From contig JAFAAW010000058.1 in assembly GCA_023426365.1 (NCBI GenBank), forward strand, positions 1 to 6,436: a DNA stretch of 6,436 nt, read 5' to 3'. The stretch's first letter is position 1; each line of letters opens with the position of its first letter. The stretch is from Pseudomonadota bacterium. Its GTDB lineage: Bacteria > Pseudomonadota > Alphaproteobacteria > Rhodospirillales > Magnetospirillaceae. The position numbers and the translations under genes are program-made. Positions 1 through 6,436 of this stretch are shown here, piece by piece. Under the pieces are notes generated by a model. The model worked only from the letters and a program-made list of their open reading frames with translations. It did no database searches and was not told where the DNA came from.

Positions 1-1
1 G

Positions 2-127
2 CCCAAAGCTATCGGGATCGCCTCGCCAGGCATGCCGTCGGGTTCGCCGGGCATGGATGGGCCGAAGGAGGCCAACCCCGTCTTCACCTTTGGCAAGGCG
101 GGCAAGCACCTGCTTGGCACGTATTGA
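2..127 (+). CDS. DUF411 (CopG-like) metal-binding protein, C-terminal end only
   Basis: Only the last 41 codons are present, entering from the left edge and ending at TGA 125-127. The visible peptide contains GIASPGMPSGSPGMDGPKE, a Gly/Pro/Met stretch that matches my memory of the C-terminal part of DUF411 proteins, where a 'PGMP.GSPGM' segment is the hallmark. DUF411 proteins (CopG of Pseudomonas is one) are small periplasmic thioredoxin-fold copper proteins, usually encoded beside copABCD-type genes; the Cys residues that bind copper lie in the missing N-terminal part. The next gene starts 12 bases downstream with its own GGAG, so the two are probably co-transcribed. The family call rests on one short motif plus the copper context; the start and full length cannot be judged. 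Confidence 0.72.
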   Translation, partial: PKAIGIASPGMPSGSPGMDGPKEANPVFTFGKAGKHLLGTY

Positions 128-139
128 TTCGGAGCAGTC

Positions 140-757
140 ATGCGCCCCCTGTTTTGGGCAGTGACCGGAACGGTCACTGCCGCCCTGGTTACCGCAGTAA
201 CCGCAGCCAGCCTGTTCAGCGCTTCGGCTCGCGACCCGCACTGGGACCTGACCACCAAGGTAGTCGAGACCTTCCGTCGTTGGTCCATTGCCAAGCAGGC
301 GGCAGATATCAAGATTCCGGCGTTGGGAGATAGCGCCCAACTGGTCCAGGGCGTTATCCACTACCACGCCCATTGCGGTGTCTGCCACGGCGGGCCCGGC
401 TACGAGGCAGGAGACATTGGTCAGGGCATGTACCCGCGCCCCGCCGATCTGAAGGACGTCGCCACCCGGCACACGCCTGCGGAGTTGTTCTGGATCGTCA
501 AGAACGGCATCAAGATGACCGGCATGCCCGCATGGGCCGATCATGGCGACGAGGAGCTTTGGCACGTGGTGGCACTGCTCACCGCGTTCCCCTCGATGAC
601 GCCCGAAGCATATTCCGCTCTCGTCGCCGAGGGGAACACCGAGCATCACCATGGGGCCGAATCCGCCGTGCCGCCCGCTATCCCGACTGTGGCGGCCCCC
701 CATGACCTCGGGCACGGTGGCCACAAGCACGCCAACGGCCGCTCCCACAAGCATTAG
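140..757 (+). CDS. periplasmic monohaem c-type cytochrome with His-rich C-terminal tail
   Basis: The 205-aa product has an N-terminal hydrophobic segment (about residues 4-28, Ala/Val/Thr-rich, cleavable after ASA 28-30 or acting as an anchor). A class I cytochrome c domain follows, with haem site C79-G-V-C82-H83 and a probable distal ligand Met129 in KMTGMPAW. The haem domain is ordinary and ends near residue 163. The remaining 42 residues are a low-complexity tail with nine His: HHH at 169-171 and six more in 188-205, ending HKH. Such tails often bind transition metals, which fits the copper locus. The start ATG has GGAG five bases upstream. It lies 12 bases after the DUF411 gene and 11 before the next gene, as in an operon. 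A role in periplasmic copper oxidation or electron transfer is inference; the CXXCH motif is directly seen. Confidence 0.9.
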   Translation: MRPLFWAVTGTVTAALVTAVTAASLFSASARDPHWDLTTKVVETFRRWSIAKQAADIKIPALGDSAQLVQGVIHYHAHCGVCHGGPGYEAGDIGQGMYPRPADLKDVATRHTPAELFWIVKNGIKMTGMPAWADHGDEELWHVVALLTAFPSMTPEAYSALVAEGNTEHHHGAESAVPPAIPTVAAPHDLGHGGHKHANGRSHKH

Positions 758-768
758 GTGGGGCGGCC

Positions 769-978
769 ATGAGGTCACTGATCAAAGCCAAGCTCCGCCG
801 CCGGAAAACCACCCCGGTCAACCTGCCCATCTTGGCCGAGGAGATCGCGCGTTCTGTCCGCACATTGGACGAATTGCAGCGCGCGGTTACCGTCTGCGCG
901 TCTGAGCACGGGCTGGGACCGGAGGAGCAGGAGGCGCTGGGGATTGCGGCCGTGGCGGCTTTTCAAGCGAAGCCCTGA
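769..978 (+). CDS. small protein of unknown function (69 aa)
   Basis: I do not recognise a family. The product has a very basic N-terminus (MRSLIKAKLRRRK), then a mostly helical-looking acidic/neutral segment (about residues 20-65) with one Cys (43) and no signal peptide or membrane segment, so it is probably cytoplasmic. It starts 11 bases after the cytochrome stop; a G-rich stretch (GGTGGGG, 758-764) could serve as ribosome binding site. Third codon positions are strongly GC-rich (for example CTG GGG ATT GCG GCC GTG GCG near the end), consistent with a real gene. The spacing suggests it is the last gene of the DUF411-cytochrome unit. The overlapping minus-strand open frame looks like a shadow. 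Confidence 0.68.
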   Translation: MRSLIKAKLRRRKTTPVNLPILAEEIARSVRTLDELQRAVTVCASEHGLGPEEQEALGIAAVAAFQAKP

Positions 979-1001
979 CGAGAGCCACATCTCTTTACAA
1001 T

Positions 1002-1019
1002 ATTGCCGGGAACGGCGGT
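1002..1019 (+). terminator. weak hairpin after the 69-aa gene
   Basis: A seven-pair stem (ATTGCCG / CGGCGGT, two G-T pairs) closes a GGAA tetraloop, 24 bases past the stop codon at 978. There is no T-run after it, so it is at best a weak or Rho-assisted transcript end. It could also be chance in GC-rich DNA. Confidence 0.22.
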
Positions 1020-1041
1020 CATTAGGATGAAGCACACAACA

Positions 1042-1080
1042 GTTACAAATTTTTACCTTCGTCGTCGTCCACTATTTACG
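1042..1080 (+). promoter_or_regulatory. putative promoter/operator with TTAC direct repeats, upstream of 1144
   Basis: The 165-base gap 979-1143 is AT-richer than the genes around it. It holds GTTACA (1042-1047) and TTTACC (1052-1057), a 10-base direct repeat, and then TTACG at 1076-1080, 24 bases after the second half-site. The same three elements with the same spacing occur before the operon that starts at 2277. Direct repeats of one helical turn are typical targets of OmpR/PhoB-family response regulators, the class that includes CopR, CusR and PcoR. The second half-site may overlap a -35 region, but the -10 is not convincing. A further TTTACA stands at 994-999. Regulator identity is inference. 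Confidence 0.45.
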
Positions 1081-1143
1081 ATCGAGGATTAGCTTTGTCC
1101 GCATCAGGAGTGGCTACCTTGCCGCGCCGAAGACAACAGAGAG

Positions 1144-1602
1144 ATGAGGCTGACCAAGAAGACCATTCGCCTGCTCGCCCTCGCCATTCCCGCCATCGCA
1201 TTGATGGGGGCCGCCGCAGCGCAGGCCGCCGAGCCGTCCTGCAAGGACAACATCGCTGAGGTTCAGAAGCAGTGGGATAAGGCGTACCACCGGGAGTCCC
1301 AGGGCGCCCATCCGCAGGTGAAGGACAACTTCCGCATCGCCAAGGAACTCTGCGCCCAGGGCAAGCGCGCGGAAGCAACCAGCTATCTGGACGTGGTTCG
1401 TAGCCATCTGAACATGCCGGTGATCCGGGCCAGCAAGACTGACCGCGTGCCGCCGGAAACCATGCACAGCGACGGTCCGAGCGAGCACCACGATCCGAAG
1501 ACGACCCCCGCGATGGGAAGCAAGGTGGGTCCTGCGGCGCCCGAGACCATGCATAGCGACGGCCCCAGCACCCATCACGACCCGCAGCTGAAGGCCAAGT
1601 AA
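1144..1602 (+). CDS. exported Met/His-repeat protein of unknown family, candidate periplasmic copper binder
   Basis: The 152-aa product has a clear Sec signal peptide: MRLTKK, a hydrophobic core (about 8-26) and an AQA cleavage site at 26-28. The mature protein has a helical segment (about 30-92) with two Cys (33 and 70) that could form a disulphide or bind metal. Its tail (about 102-152) carries two copies of the 15-residue peptide PETMHSDGPS[E/T]HHDP at 104-118 and 133-147. Met, His and Asp are concentrated there. This recalls, in style only, the Met/His motifs of periplasmic silver/copper binders such as SilE/PcoE; I see no homology I can name. The start was chosen because it gives a proper signal peptide; the ribosome binding site is weak (AGAG just upstream). 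The gene stands alone between a putative operator and a hairpin/T-run. Copper buffering is inference from composition and neighbours. Confidence 0.82.
   Translation: MRLTKKTIRLLALAIPAIALMGAAAAQAAEPSCKDNIAEVQKQWDKAYHRESQGAHPQVKDNFRIAKELCAQGKRAEATSYLDVVRSHLNMPVIRASKTDRVPPETMHSDGPSEHHDPKTTPAMGSKVGPAAPETMHSDGPSTHHDPQLKAK
1453..1584 (+). repeat. two-copy 45-base in-frame repeat coding for PETMHSDGPSxHHDP
   Basis: Copies lie at 1453-1497 and 1540-1584, with a period of 87 bases (29 codons). Of 15 codons, one differs in amino acid (GAG against ACC), seven differ only at the third base and seven are identical. The peptide is conserved while the silent sites have drifted, which points to an old duplication kept under protein-level selection. 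Confidence 0.85.
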
Positions 1603-1655
1603 GAGGCGCGGCGGCGCCCAAGCATCAGCCCCCACCATACGTCGGCGCCGCCGGA

Positions 1656-1680
1656 CGGCCGGAGAACTGATCTCCTGCCG
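1656..1680. terminator. hairpin in the convergent gap
   Basis: CGGCCGGAG (1656-1664) pairs with CTCCTGCCG (1672-1680) with one C-T mismatch around the seven-base loop AACTGAT. It lies between the convergent genes ending at 1602 and 1743. No T-run follows on either strand, so it may be only part of a bidirectional transcript end. Confidence 0.35.
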
Positions 1681-1691
1681 TCGTTCCTTGT

Positions 1692-1730
1692 GGGCGGCCG
1701 CGTCTCCCGATCCGGTCGCACGCCCTTTTT
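1692..1730 (+). terminator. likely Rho-independent terminator for the 1144-1602 gene
   Basis: GGGCG (1692-1696) pairs with CGCCC (1721-1725), with a second short stem inside (GCG 1700-1702 with CGC 1717-1719). TTTTT follows directly at 1726-1730. The orientation fits the plus-strand gene, whose stop is 90 bases upstream. The stem is interrupted by an internal loop and the inner loop is large, so strength is uncertain. Confidence 0.45.
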
Positions 1731-1742
1731 CTCGCACACAGG

Positions 1743-2105
1743 CTATTCGGCAGCCGCCTTCTTGTCGGTAACGTGCTGATCGTAGGCTTCCAGCGCCAAT
1801 GCGGCGTACATCACCGAGGGGCCGCCGCCCATGTAGATGGCCATGCCGACAGTCTCGAGAACCTCCTCACGGGTGGCGCCGTAGTCCCGAGCCGCCCGGG
1901 CGTGAAAGGCGATGCAGCCGTCGCAGCGGGTTGAAACGGCAATGCCGAGGGCGACCATCTCTTTGCTCTTGGGGTCCATCGCACCGGGCGCAATAGCGGA
2001 CTTGGCCAGTTGCGAAAAGGCGTTCATGACCCCTGGGATGCCGCCGCGCAGCTCGGCAAGTGCTTGAGACATCTGTTCCGCGAACCCCGGCCAATCCTTG
2101 ACCAT
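1743..2105 (-). CDS. AhpD-like carboxymuconolactone decarboxylase-family protein
   Basis: This 120-aa protein has the core signature of the CMD/AhpD-like family: Glu49 in KSKEMVALGIAV, then C61-D-G-C64 followed by His68 (CDGCIAFHARAA), and a C-terminal helix with YMGGGPSVMYAALALEAY. The CxxC-xxx-H arrangement is that of the thiol peroxidase partner AhpD, so a thiol-disulphide or peroxide-reducing role is plausible; the true substrate is unknown. The frame stays open up to an ATG at 2222. I place the start at 2105 because GGAGGA lies just upstream with good spacing, the length then fits the family, and the upstream extension (residues KFCKQWRFLISAKF...) looks non-coding and would overlap the operator-like repeat. 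It is divergent from the copper operon and convergent with the 1144-1602 gene. It may answer oxidative stress from copper (inference). Confidence 0.9.
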   Translation of the reverse strand: MVKDWPGFAEQMSQALAELRGGIPGVMNAFSQLAKSAIAPGAMDPKSKEMVALGIAVSTRCDGCIAFHARAARDYGATREEVLETVGMAIYMGGGPSVMYAALALEAYDQHVTDKKAAAE

Positions 2106-2195
2106 CTCTGCTTCCTCCATCAATGCGGCGATTGCCGTTCCCCAATAGCACCGGGAGCCGCGGGCGAATTTGGCCGAGATCAAGAAACGCCATTG

Positions 2196-2234
2196 TTTAC
2201 AAAACTTTACATTGGCCGACATCGCAGGGTTACG
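2196..2234 (+). promoter_or_regulatory. putative operator/promoter of the copA operon (TTTACA direct repeats)
   Basis: In the 171-base divergent region 2106-2276, two perfect TTTACA copies stand at 2196-2201 and 2206-2211, exactly 10 bases apart, with a third TTACG at 2230-2234. Compared with the element at 1042-1080, the core TTACAAAnnTTTACnTT matches at all 14 defined positions, and TTACG sits at the same distance (24 bases from the second half-site). The tandem spacing suggests an OmpR-family response regulator (CopR/CusR type); none is encoded in the window. The site could also serve the minus-strand gene starting at 2105. No clear -10 box is seen. Confidence 0.5.
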
Positions 2235-2276
2235 GGCGGATGGTCAAATAGAACCGTAGCCACCAGGGAGGCCAAC

Positions 2277-2522
2277 ATGTCCGCCCGTATCCCGCACACG
2301 ACCACCCACGTCCACCCGACCCCGTTCTGGCGCTCCCGCACGGGCATCGCCTTGCTGGTCTTCCTGGGCGCCGCAGCCACACTGCTGGCGGCTGAGCACT
2401 GGGCCCACCTTGTGGGCACCCTGCCATTCCTGCTGCTGCTCGCCTGCCCGCTGATGCACCTGTTCATGCACGGTGGTCACGGCCATGGCGGCCATGATCA
2501 CGGCGATGCCAAGAAGGAGTGA
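2277..2522 (+). CDS. DUF2933 small membrane protein with His-rich tail
   Basis: The 81-aa product has a short polar N-terminus with His10, His11... replaced by a TTTHVHPTPFW stretch, then two hydrophobic segments (about residues 23-40 and 46-62). The second ends in CPLMHLFMHGGHGHGG, the characteristic DUF2933 ending. The tail after residue 64 is Gly/His-rich and finishes DAKKE. DUF2933 proteins are typically found next to copper and silver resistance genes; no biochemical role is established to my knowledge, but the Cys57, Met60, Met64 and His cluster looks like a soft-metal site at the membrane. The start ATG has GGGAGG six bases upstream; longer readings of this frame run through the operator region and were rejected. 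It is the first gene of the operon, five bases before the next start. Confidence 0.88.
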   Translation: MSARIPHTTTHVHPTPFWRSRTGIALLVFLGAAATLLAAEHWAHLVGTLPFLLLLACPLMHLFMHGGHGHGGHDHGDAKKE

Positions 2523-2527
2523 CGGCC

Positions 2528-3193
2528 ATGACCGACACCGCTCCCGCCTATGGGCTCTGGTTCCTGGTGGCCGTCAACTCGGCGCTGTTCATCCTGTTCG
2601 CCTTCAGTTTCTCGAAGCCGCAGACGAAGCGGGACTGGCGCTCGTTCGGGGCATTCTCGGCCTTCGTGCTCGCGCTGTTCACCGAGATGTACGGCTTTCC
2701 GCTGACCATCTACCTGCTATCCGGCTGGCTGGGCAGCCGCTATCCGGCGCTCGACCCGTTCAGCCACGAGGCGGGCCATTTGTGGTCGACGCTGCTGGGG
2801 CTGAAGGGCAATCCGCATCTCAGCCCGCTCCACTTGGCCAGTAACCTGCTGATCCTCGGCGGTTTCGTCGTGGTGGCCAAGGCCTGGCACGTCCTCCATA
2901 CCGCCCGGATCAAGCATGAACTGGCGGCTACAGGGCCTTACGCGGTGGTGCGCCATCCCCAATATGTCGGCTTCGTCGCGGTGCTGCTGGGCTTCCTGCT
3001 GCAATGGCCGACCCTGCTGACCCTGCTGATGTTCCCGGTGCTGGTGGTGATGTATGTGCGCCTGGCGCGCACCGAAGAGCGCGAAGCCCTACAGCAGTTC
3101 CCCGTGCGTTATGCCGACTATGCGGCGCACGTCCCGGCCTTCATTCCTCATTGGGGCGGCGGCAACGGCACGGCCCACCCGCTGCATAAGTGA
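2528..3193 (+). CDS. ICMT/NnrU-like integral membrane methyltransferase family protein
   Basis: The 221-aa protein is hydrophobic, with membrane segments at about residues 8-28, 40-64, 103-122 and 148-178. The diagnostic motif is GPYAVVRHPQYVG at 136-148, followed by E183-E184 in ARTEEREALQQF and YADY at 195-198. This is the S-adenosylmethionine-binding C-terminal region of the isoprenylcysteine carboxyl methyltransferase/phospholipid methyltransferase superfamily. Bacterial members in copper loci have no known substrate; a lipid or a membrane protein is possible. The ATG at 2528 is preferred over an in-frame GTG at 2519, because AAGGAG (2513-2518) is correctly spaced only for the ATG. Ser/Thr/His-rich residues before the motif (HLWSTLLGLKGNPHLSPLH, 84-102) form a loop of unknown role. 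It lies between the DUF2933 gene and copA with gaps of 5 and 12 bases. Confidence 0.85.
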   Translation: MTDTAPAYGLWFLVAVNSALFILFAFSFSKPQTKRDWRSFGAFSAFVLALFTEMYGFPLTIYLLSGWLGSRYPALDPFSHEAGHLWSTLLGLKGNPHLSPLHLASNLLILGGFVVVAKAWHVLHTARIKHELAATGPYAVVRHPQYVGFVAVLLGFLLQWPTLLTLLMFPVLVVMYVRLARTEEREALQQFPVRYADYAAHVPAFIPHWGGGNGTAHPLHK

Positions 3194-3205
3194 CAGGAGG
3201 CAACC

Positions 3206-5575
<2,370 letters not shown>

Positions 5576-5598
5576 ATGCAATTCGAGAGGAGGAAATC

Positions 5599-6174
5599 AT
5601 GAAACGCACCATGACCATGACTGCCACCGCCATCCTCGCCATGCTGCTGGCGGCTCCCGCCTTCGCCGACGATTCGCACCACCCGCCGGGAGATGCCGCT
5701 GCTCCGGCCCCGCCCGCGCCCGTGCAGCAGGTGCGGCCCCAGGCTCAGCCGCAATCCGGCATGCCCATGGGGATGATGAACATGATGGGCGGCAGCTCCG
5801 CCATGATGTGCCCGATGATGGGCGCCCAGGGCACTGGTGCCCAGGGAATGGCCGACATGGCCAAGCACATGGACGGCCACATTGCCTTCCTGAAGGCCGA
5901 GCTCAAGATTACCCCAGCCCAGGAGGCGGACTGGAAGGCGTTCACCGACGCCCTGCGCACCTCGGCCAGCAATATGGCTTCGATGCAGGGAATGATGGGC
6001 GGCTCGAATGCATCGATCGGGCAGTCCTTCGATCAAAAGGAACGCCTGCTCACCACCCGCCTGGAGAATACCAAGCGCCTGCACGCGGCCTGGACCAAGC
6101 TGGATGCGACCCTGACGGCTGAGCAGCTTCAGGCGGCGCAACAGGTGTTGGTGCCGCACCTGACGATGATGTGA
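5599..6174 (+). CDS. Met-rich Spy/CpxP-like (LTXXQ) periplasmic protein
   Basis: The 191-aa product has a Sec signal peptide (MKRT..., cleavage after AFA 21-23) and a Pro/Ala/Gln-rich linker (about 33-53). A Met-rich stretch at 55-91 has 13 Met, including MPMGMMNMM and MMCPMM with Cys71. A helical domain follows with ITPAQ (104-108) and LTAEQ (172-176), the two LTXXQ-type motifs of the Spy/CpxP family. Spy and CpxP are periplasmic chaperones or stress sensors. The Met clusters resemble extracytoplasmic Cu(I)/Ag(I)-binding motifs, so copper buffering or sensing is a reasonable inference. GAGGAGG lies five bases before the ATG. As last gene of the operon it would receive copper delivered by CopA; a strong hairpin follows 10 bases after the stop. 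Confidence 0.87.
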   Translation: MKRTMTMTATAILAMLLAAPAFADDSHHPPGDAAAPAPPAPVQQVRPQAQPQSGMPMGMMNMMGGSSAMMCPMMGAQGTGAQGMADMAKHMDGHIAFLKAELKITPAQEADWKAFTDALRTSASNMASMQGMMGGSNASIGQSFDQKERLLTTRLENTKRLHAAWTKLDATLTAEQLQAAQQVLVPHLTMM

Positions 6175-6184
6175 ACGACCGCTT

Positions 6185-6216
6185 CCCGGCATAGCCCCCT
6201 CCGGGGCTGCGCCGGG
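6185..6216. terminator. strong hairpin ending the copper operon
   Basis: CCCGGCATAGCCCC (6185-6198) pairs with GGGGCTGCGCCGGG (6203-6216) around the loop CTCC, 14 positions with one A-C mismatch and one G-T pair. It begins 10 bases after the stop at 6174. No T-run follows on the plus strand. Its place between the operon and a possible convergent frame ending at 6224 would suit a two-way terminator. Confidence 0.6.
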
Positions 6217-6223
6217 TCGCCTC

Positions 6224-6312
6224 TCAGATGGTGGCTGTCATGACCCTGAGCACCTTCTCCCCCAGCGCCGCCTCCACGGTCACCCGCACCCTGGTGTTGA
6301 CCGACCCTGCTA
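6224..6312 (-). pseudogene. possible 3' remnant of a convergent gene cut by the IS
   Basis: Read on the minus strand, the frame from the IS edge to TGA at 6226-6224 gives AGSVNTRVRVTVEAALGEK and then VLRVMTATI, with GC in nearly all third positions and a beta-strand-like pattern. The stop lies eight bases from the operon hairpin. I recognise no family. The opposite frame (from ATG 6228) shares the same third positions, so GC bias does not decide the strand, and it has no ribosome binding site. This may be a gene fragment or plain intergenic DNA. Confidence 0.28.
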
Positions 6313-6363
6313 GGTTCTGTACCCATAAACAGGATTCCCATTGAGGCGGGTTTGTGATTCAAC

Positions 6364-6381
6364 CTCCCAAATGCTTGGGAG
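6364..6381 (+). promoter_or_regulatory. hairpin covering the transposase ribosome binding site
   Basis: CTCCCAA (6364-6370) pairs perfectly with TTGGGAG (6375-6381) around the loop ATGC. The 3' arm contains GGGAG, the only good ribosome binding site for the ATG at 6389 (seven bases away). Transcripts entering from outside the IS would fold it shut, a known way for IS elements to limit transposase synthesis (IS10, IS50). Function here is inference. Confidence 0.5.
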
Positions 6382-6388
6382 TTTGGTC

Positions 6389-6436
6389 ATGGCCCGCTTC
6401 GACCTGTCGGAAAAAGAATGGGAAATCATCGCGCCG
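6389..6436 (+). CDS. IS5-family transposase, N-terminal 16 residues
   Basis: The visible peptide MARFDLSEKEWEIIAP matches the typical N-terminus of IS5-family (DDE) transposases, which commonly begin with M-[AS]-R-[YF]-D-L-[TS]-x-x-[EQ]-W-x-[VI]-[IL]-x-P. The rest, including the DDE catalytic residues, lies beyond the window, so intactness cannot be judged. An in-frame ATG at 6371 exists but sits inside the hairpin loop with no ribosome binding site, so 6389 is preferred. Confidence 0.78.
   Translation, partial: MARFDLSEKEWEIIAP

Larger units (their letters stand above)
6314..6436 (+). mobile_element. left end of an IS5-family insertion sequence (partial)
   Basis: The start of an IS5-type transposase at 6389 marks the element, which runs off the right edge. 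Its left boundary is not proven. CTAG at 6310-6313, immediately followed by GTTCTGTACCCATAAACAGG, fits the YTAR-type target that several IS5-family elements duplicate, so I place the end at about 6314. The sequence from there is less GC-rich than the operon. The right inverted repeat and second target copy are outside the window. Confidence 0.68.

Noticed and set aside
1453..1584. Two-copy repeat as a possible CRISPR or mobile repeat
   Set aside because: Only two copies, in frame within a gene and divergent at silent sites; it is a protein-level repeat.
1114..1737. 207-aa minus-strand open frame over the repeat protein
   Set aside because: Its composition (Arg/His/Gly/Leu) has no domain and it would span the hairpins in the convergent gap; the plus strand has a textbook signal peptide.
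2106..2222. N-terminal extension of the AhpD-like protein to an ATG at 2222
   Set aside because: It would cover the TTTACA repeat, has a non-family sequence, and an internal ATG at 2105 has a good ribosome binding site and gives the normal family length.
2010..2276. Upstream extension of the DUF2933 gene
   Set aside because: It runs through the divergent gene and the regulatory region; the ATG at 2277 has GGGAGG and gives the usual size.
6228..6357. Plus-strand frame starting ATG 6228 (MVAVMTLSTFSPSAAS...)
   Set aside because: No ribosome binding site, follows directly on a terminator hairpin and runs into the IS; GC at third positions is equally explained by the opposite strand.

Overview
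The window is a high-GC stretch whose genes are almost all recognisable as copper (or copper/silver) handling genes. The codon use is strongly GC-ending. The gene mix (DUF411, a His-tailed c-type cytochrome, DUF2933, an isoprenylcysteine-methyltransferase-like membrane protein, a YHS-type CopA ATPase and an LTXXQ protein) suggests a Gram-negative proteobacterium, most likely an alphaproteobacterium of the Rhodospirillales/Azospirillum or Acetobacter type. That placement is inference from gene content and style, not from a marker gene.

Layout. (1) Bases 2-978 hold the 3' end of a plus-strand run: the tail of a DUF411 (CopG-like) protein, a periplasmic monohaem cytochrome c with a His-rich tail, and a 69-aa protein I do not recognise. 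(2) After a 165-base AT-richer gap with a putative promoter/operator comes a single gene (1144-1602) for an exported 152-aa protein of no family I know, carrying a duplicated Met/His-rich peptide. It is followed by hairpins, one with a T-run. (3) A convergent minus-strand gene (1743-2105) encodes an AhpD-like carboxymuconolactone decarboxylase-family protein with a CxxC motif. (4) Divergent from it, a tight four-gene plus-strand operon (2277-6174; gaps of 5, 12 and 23 bases) encodes a DUF2933 membrane peptide, an ICMT-like membrane methyltransferase, a Cu(+)-exporting P1B-type ATPase (CopA) and a Met-rich Spy/CpxP-like periplasmic protein. (5) A strong hairpin follows, then about 90 bases that may be the tail of a broken convergent gene, then the left end and first 16 codons of an IS5-family insertion sequence that runs off the window.

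How it fits together (inference). CopA would move Cu(I) from cytoplasm to periplasm. The Met/His-rich periplasmic proteins (the LTXXQ protein and the 1144-1602 product) would bind or buffer it there. The DUF411 protein and the cytochrome would deal with periplasmic copper redox chemistry. The two plus-strand promoters regions (before 1144 and before 2277) share a similar element, two TTAC half-sites 10 bases apart plus a third TTACG at the same distance. This suggests that one regulator, perhaps a CopR/CusR-type response regulator encoded outside the window, controls both units.

The most interesting items are the unrecognised repeat-bearing periplasmic protein, the shared operator-like element, and the two redox/methyl-transfer genes of unknown substrate inside a copper locus. 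No CRISPR array, tRNA, rRNA or riboswitch was seen.
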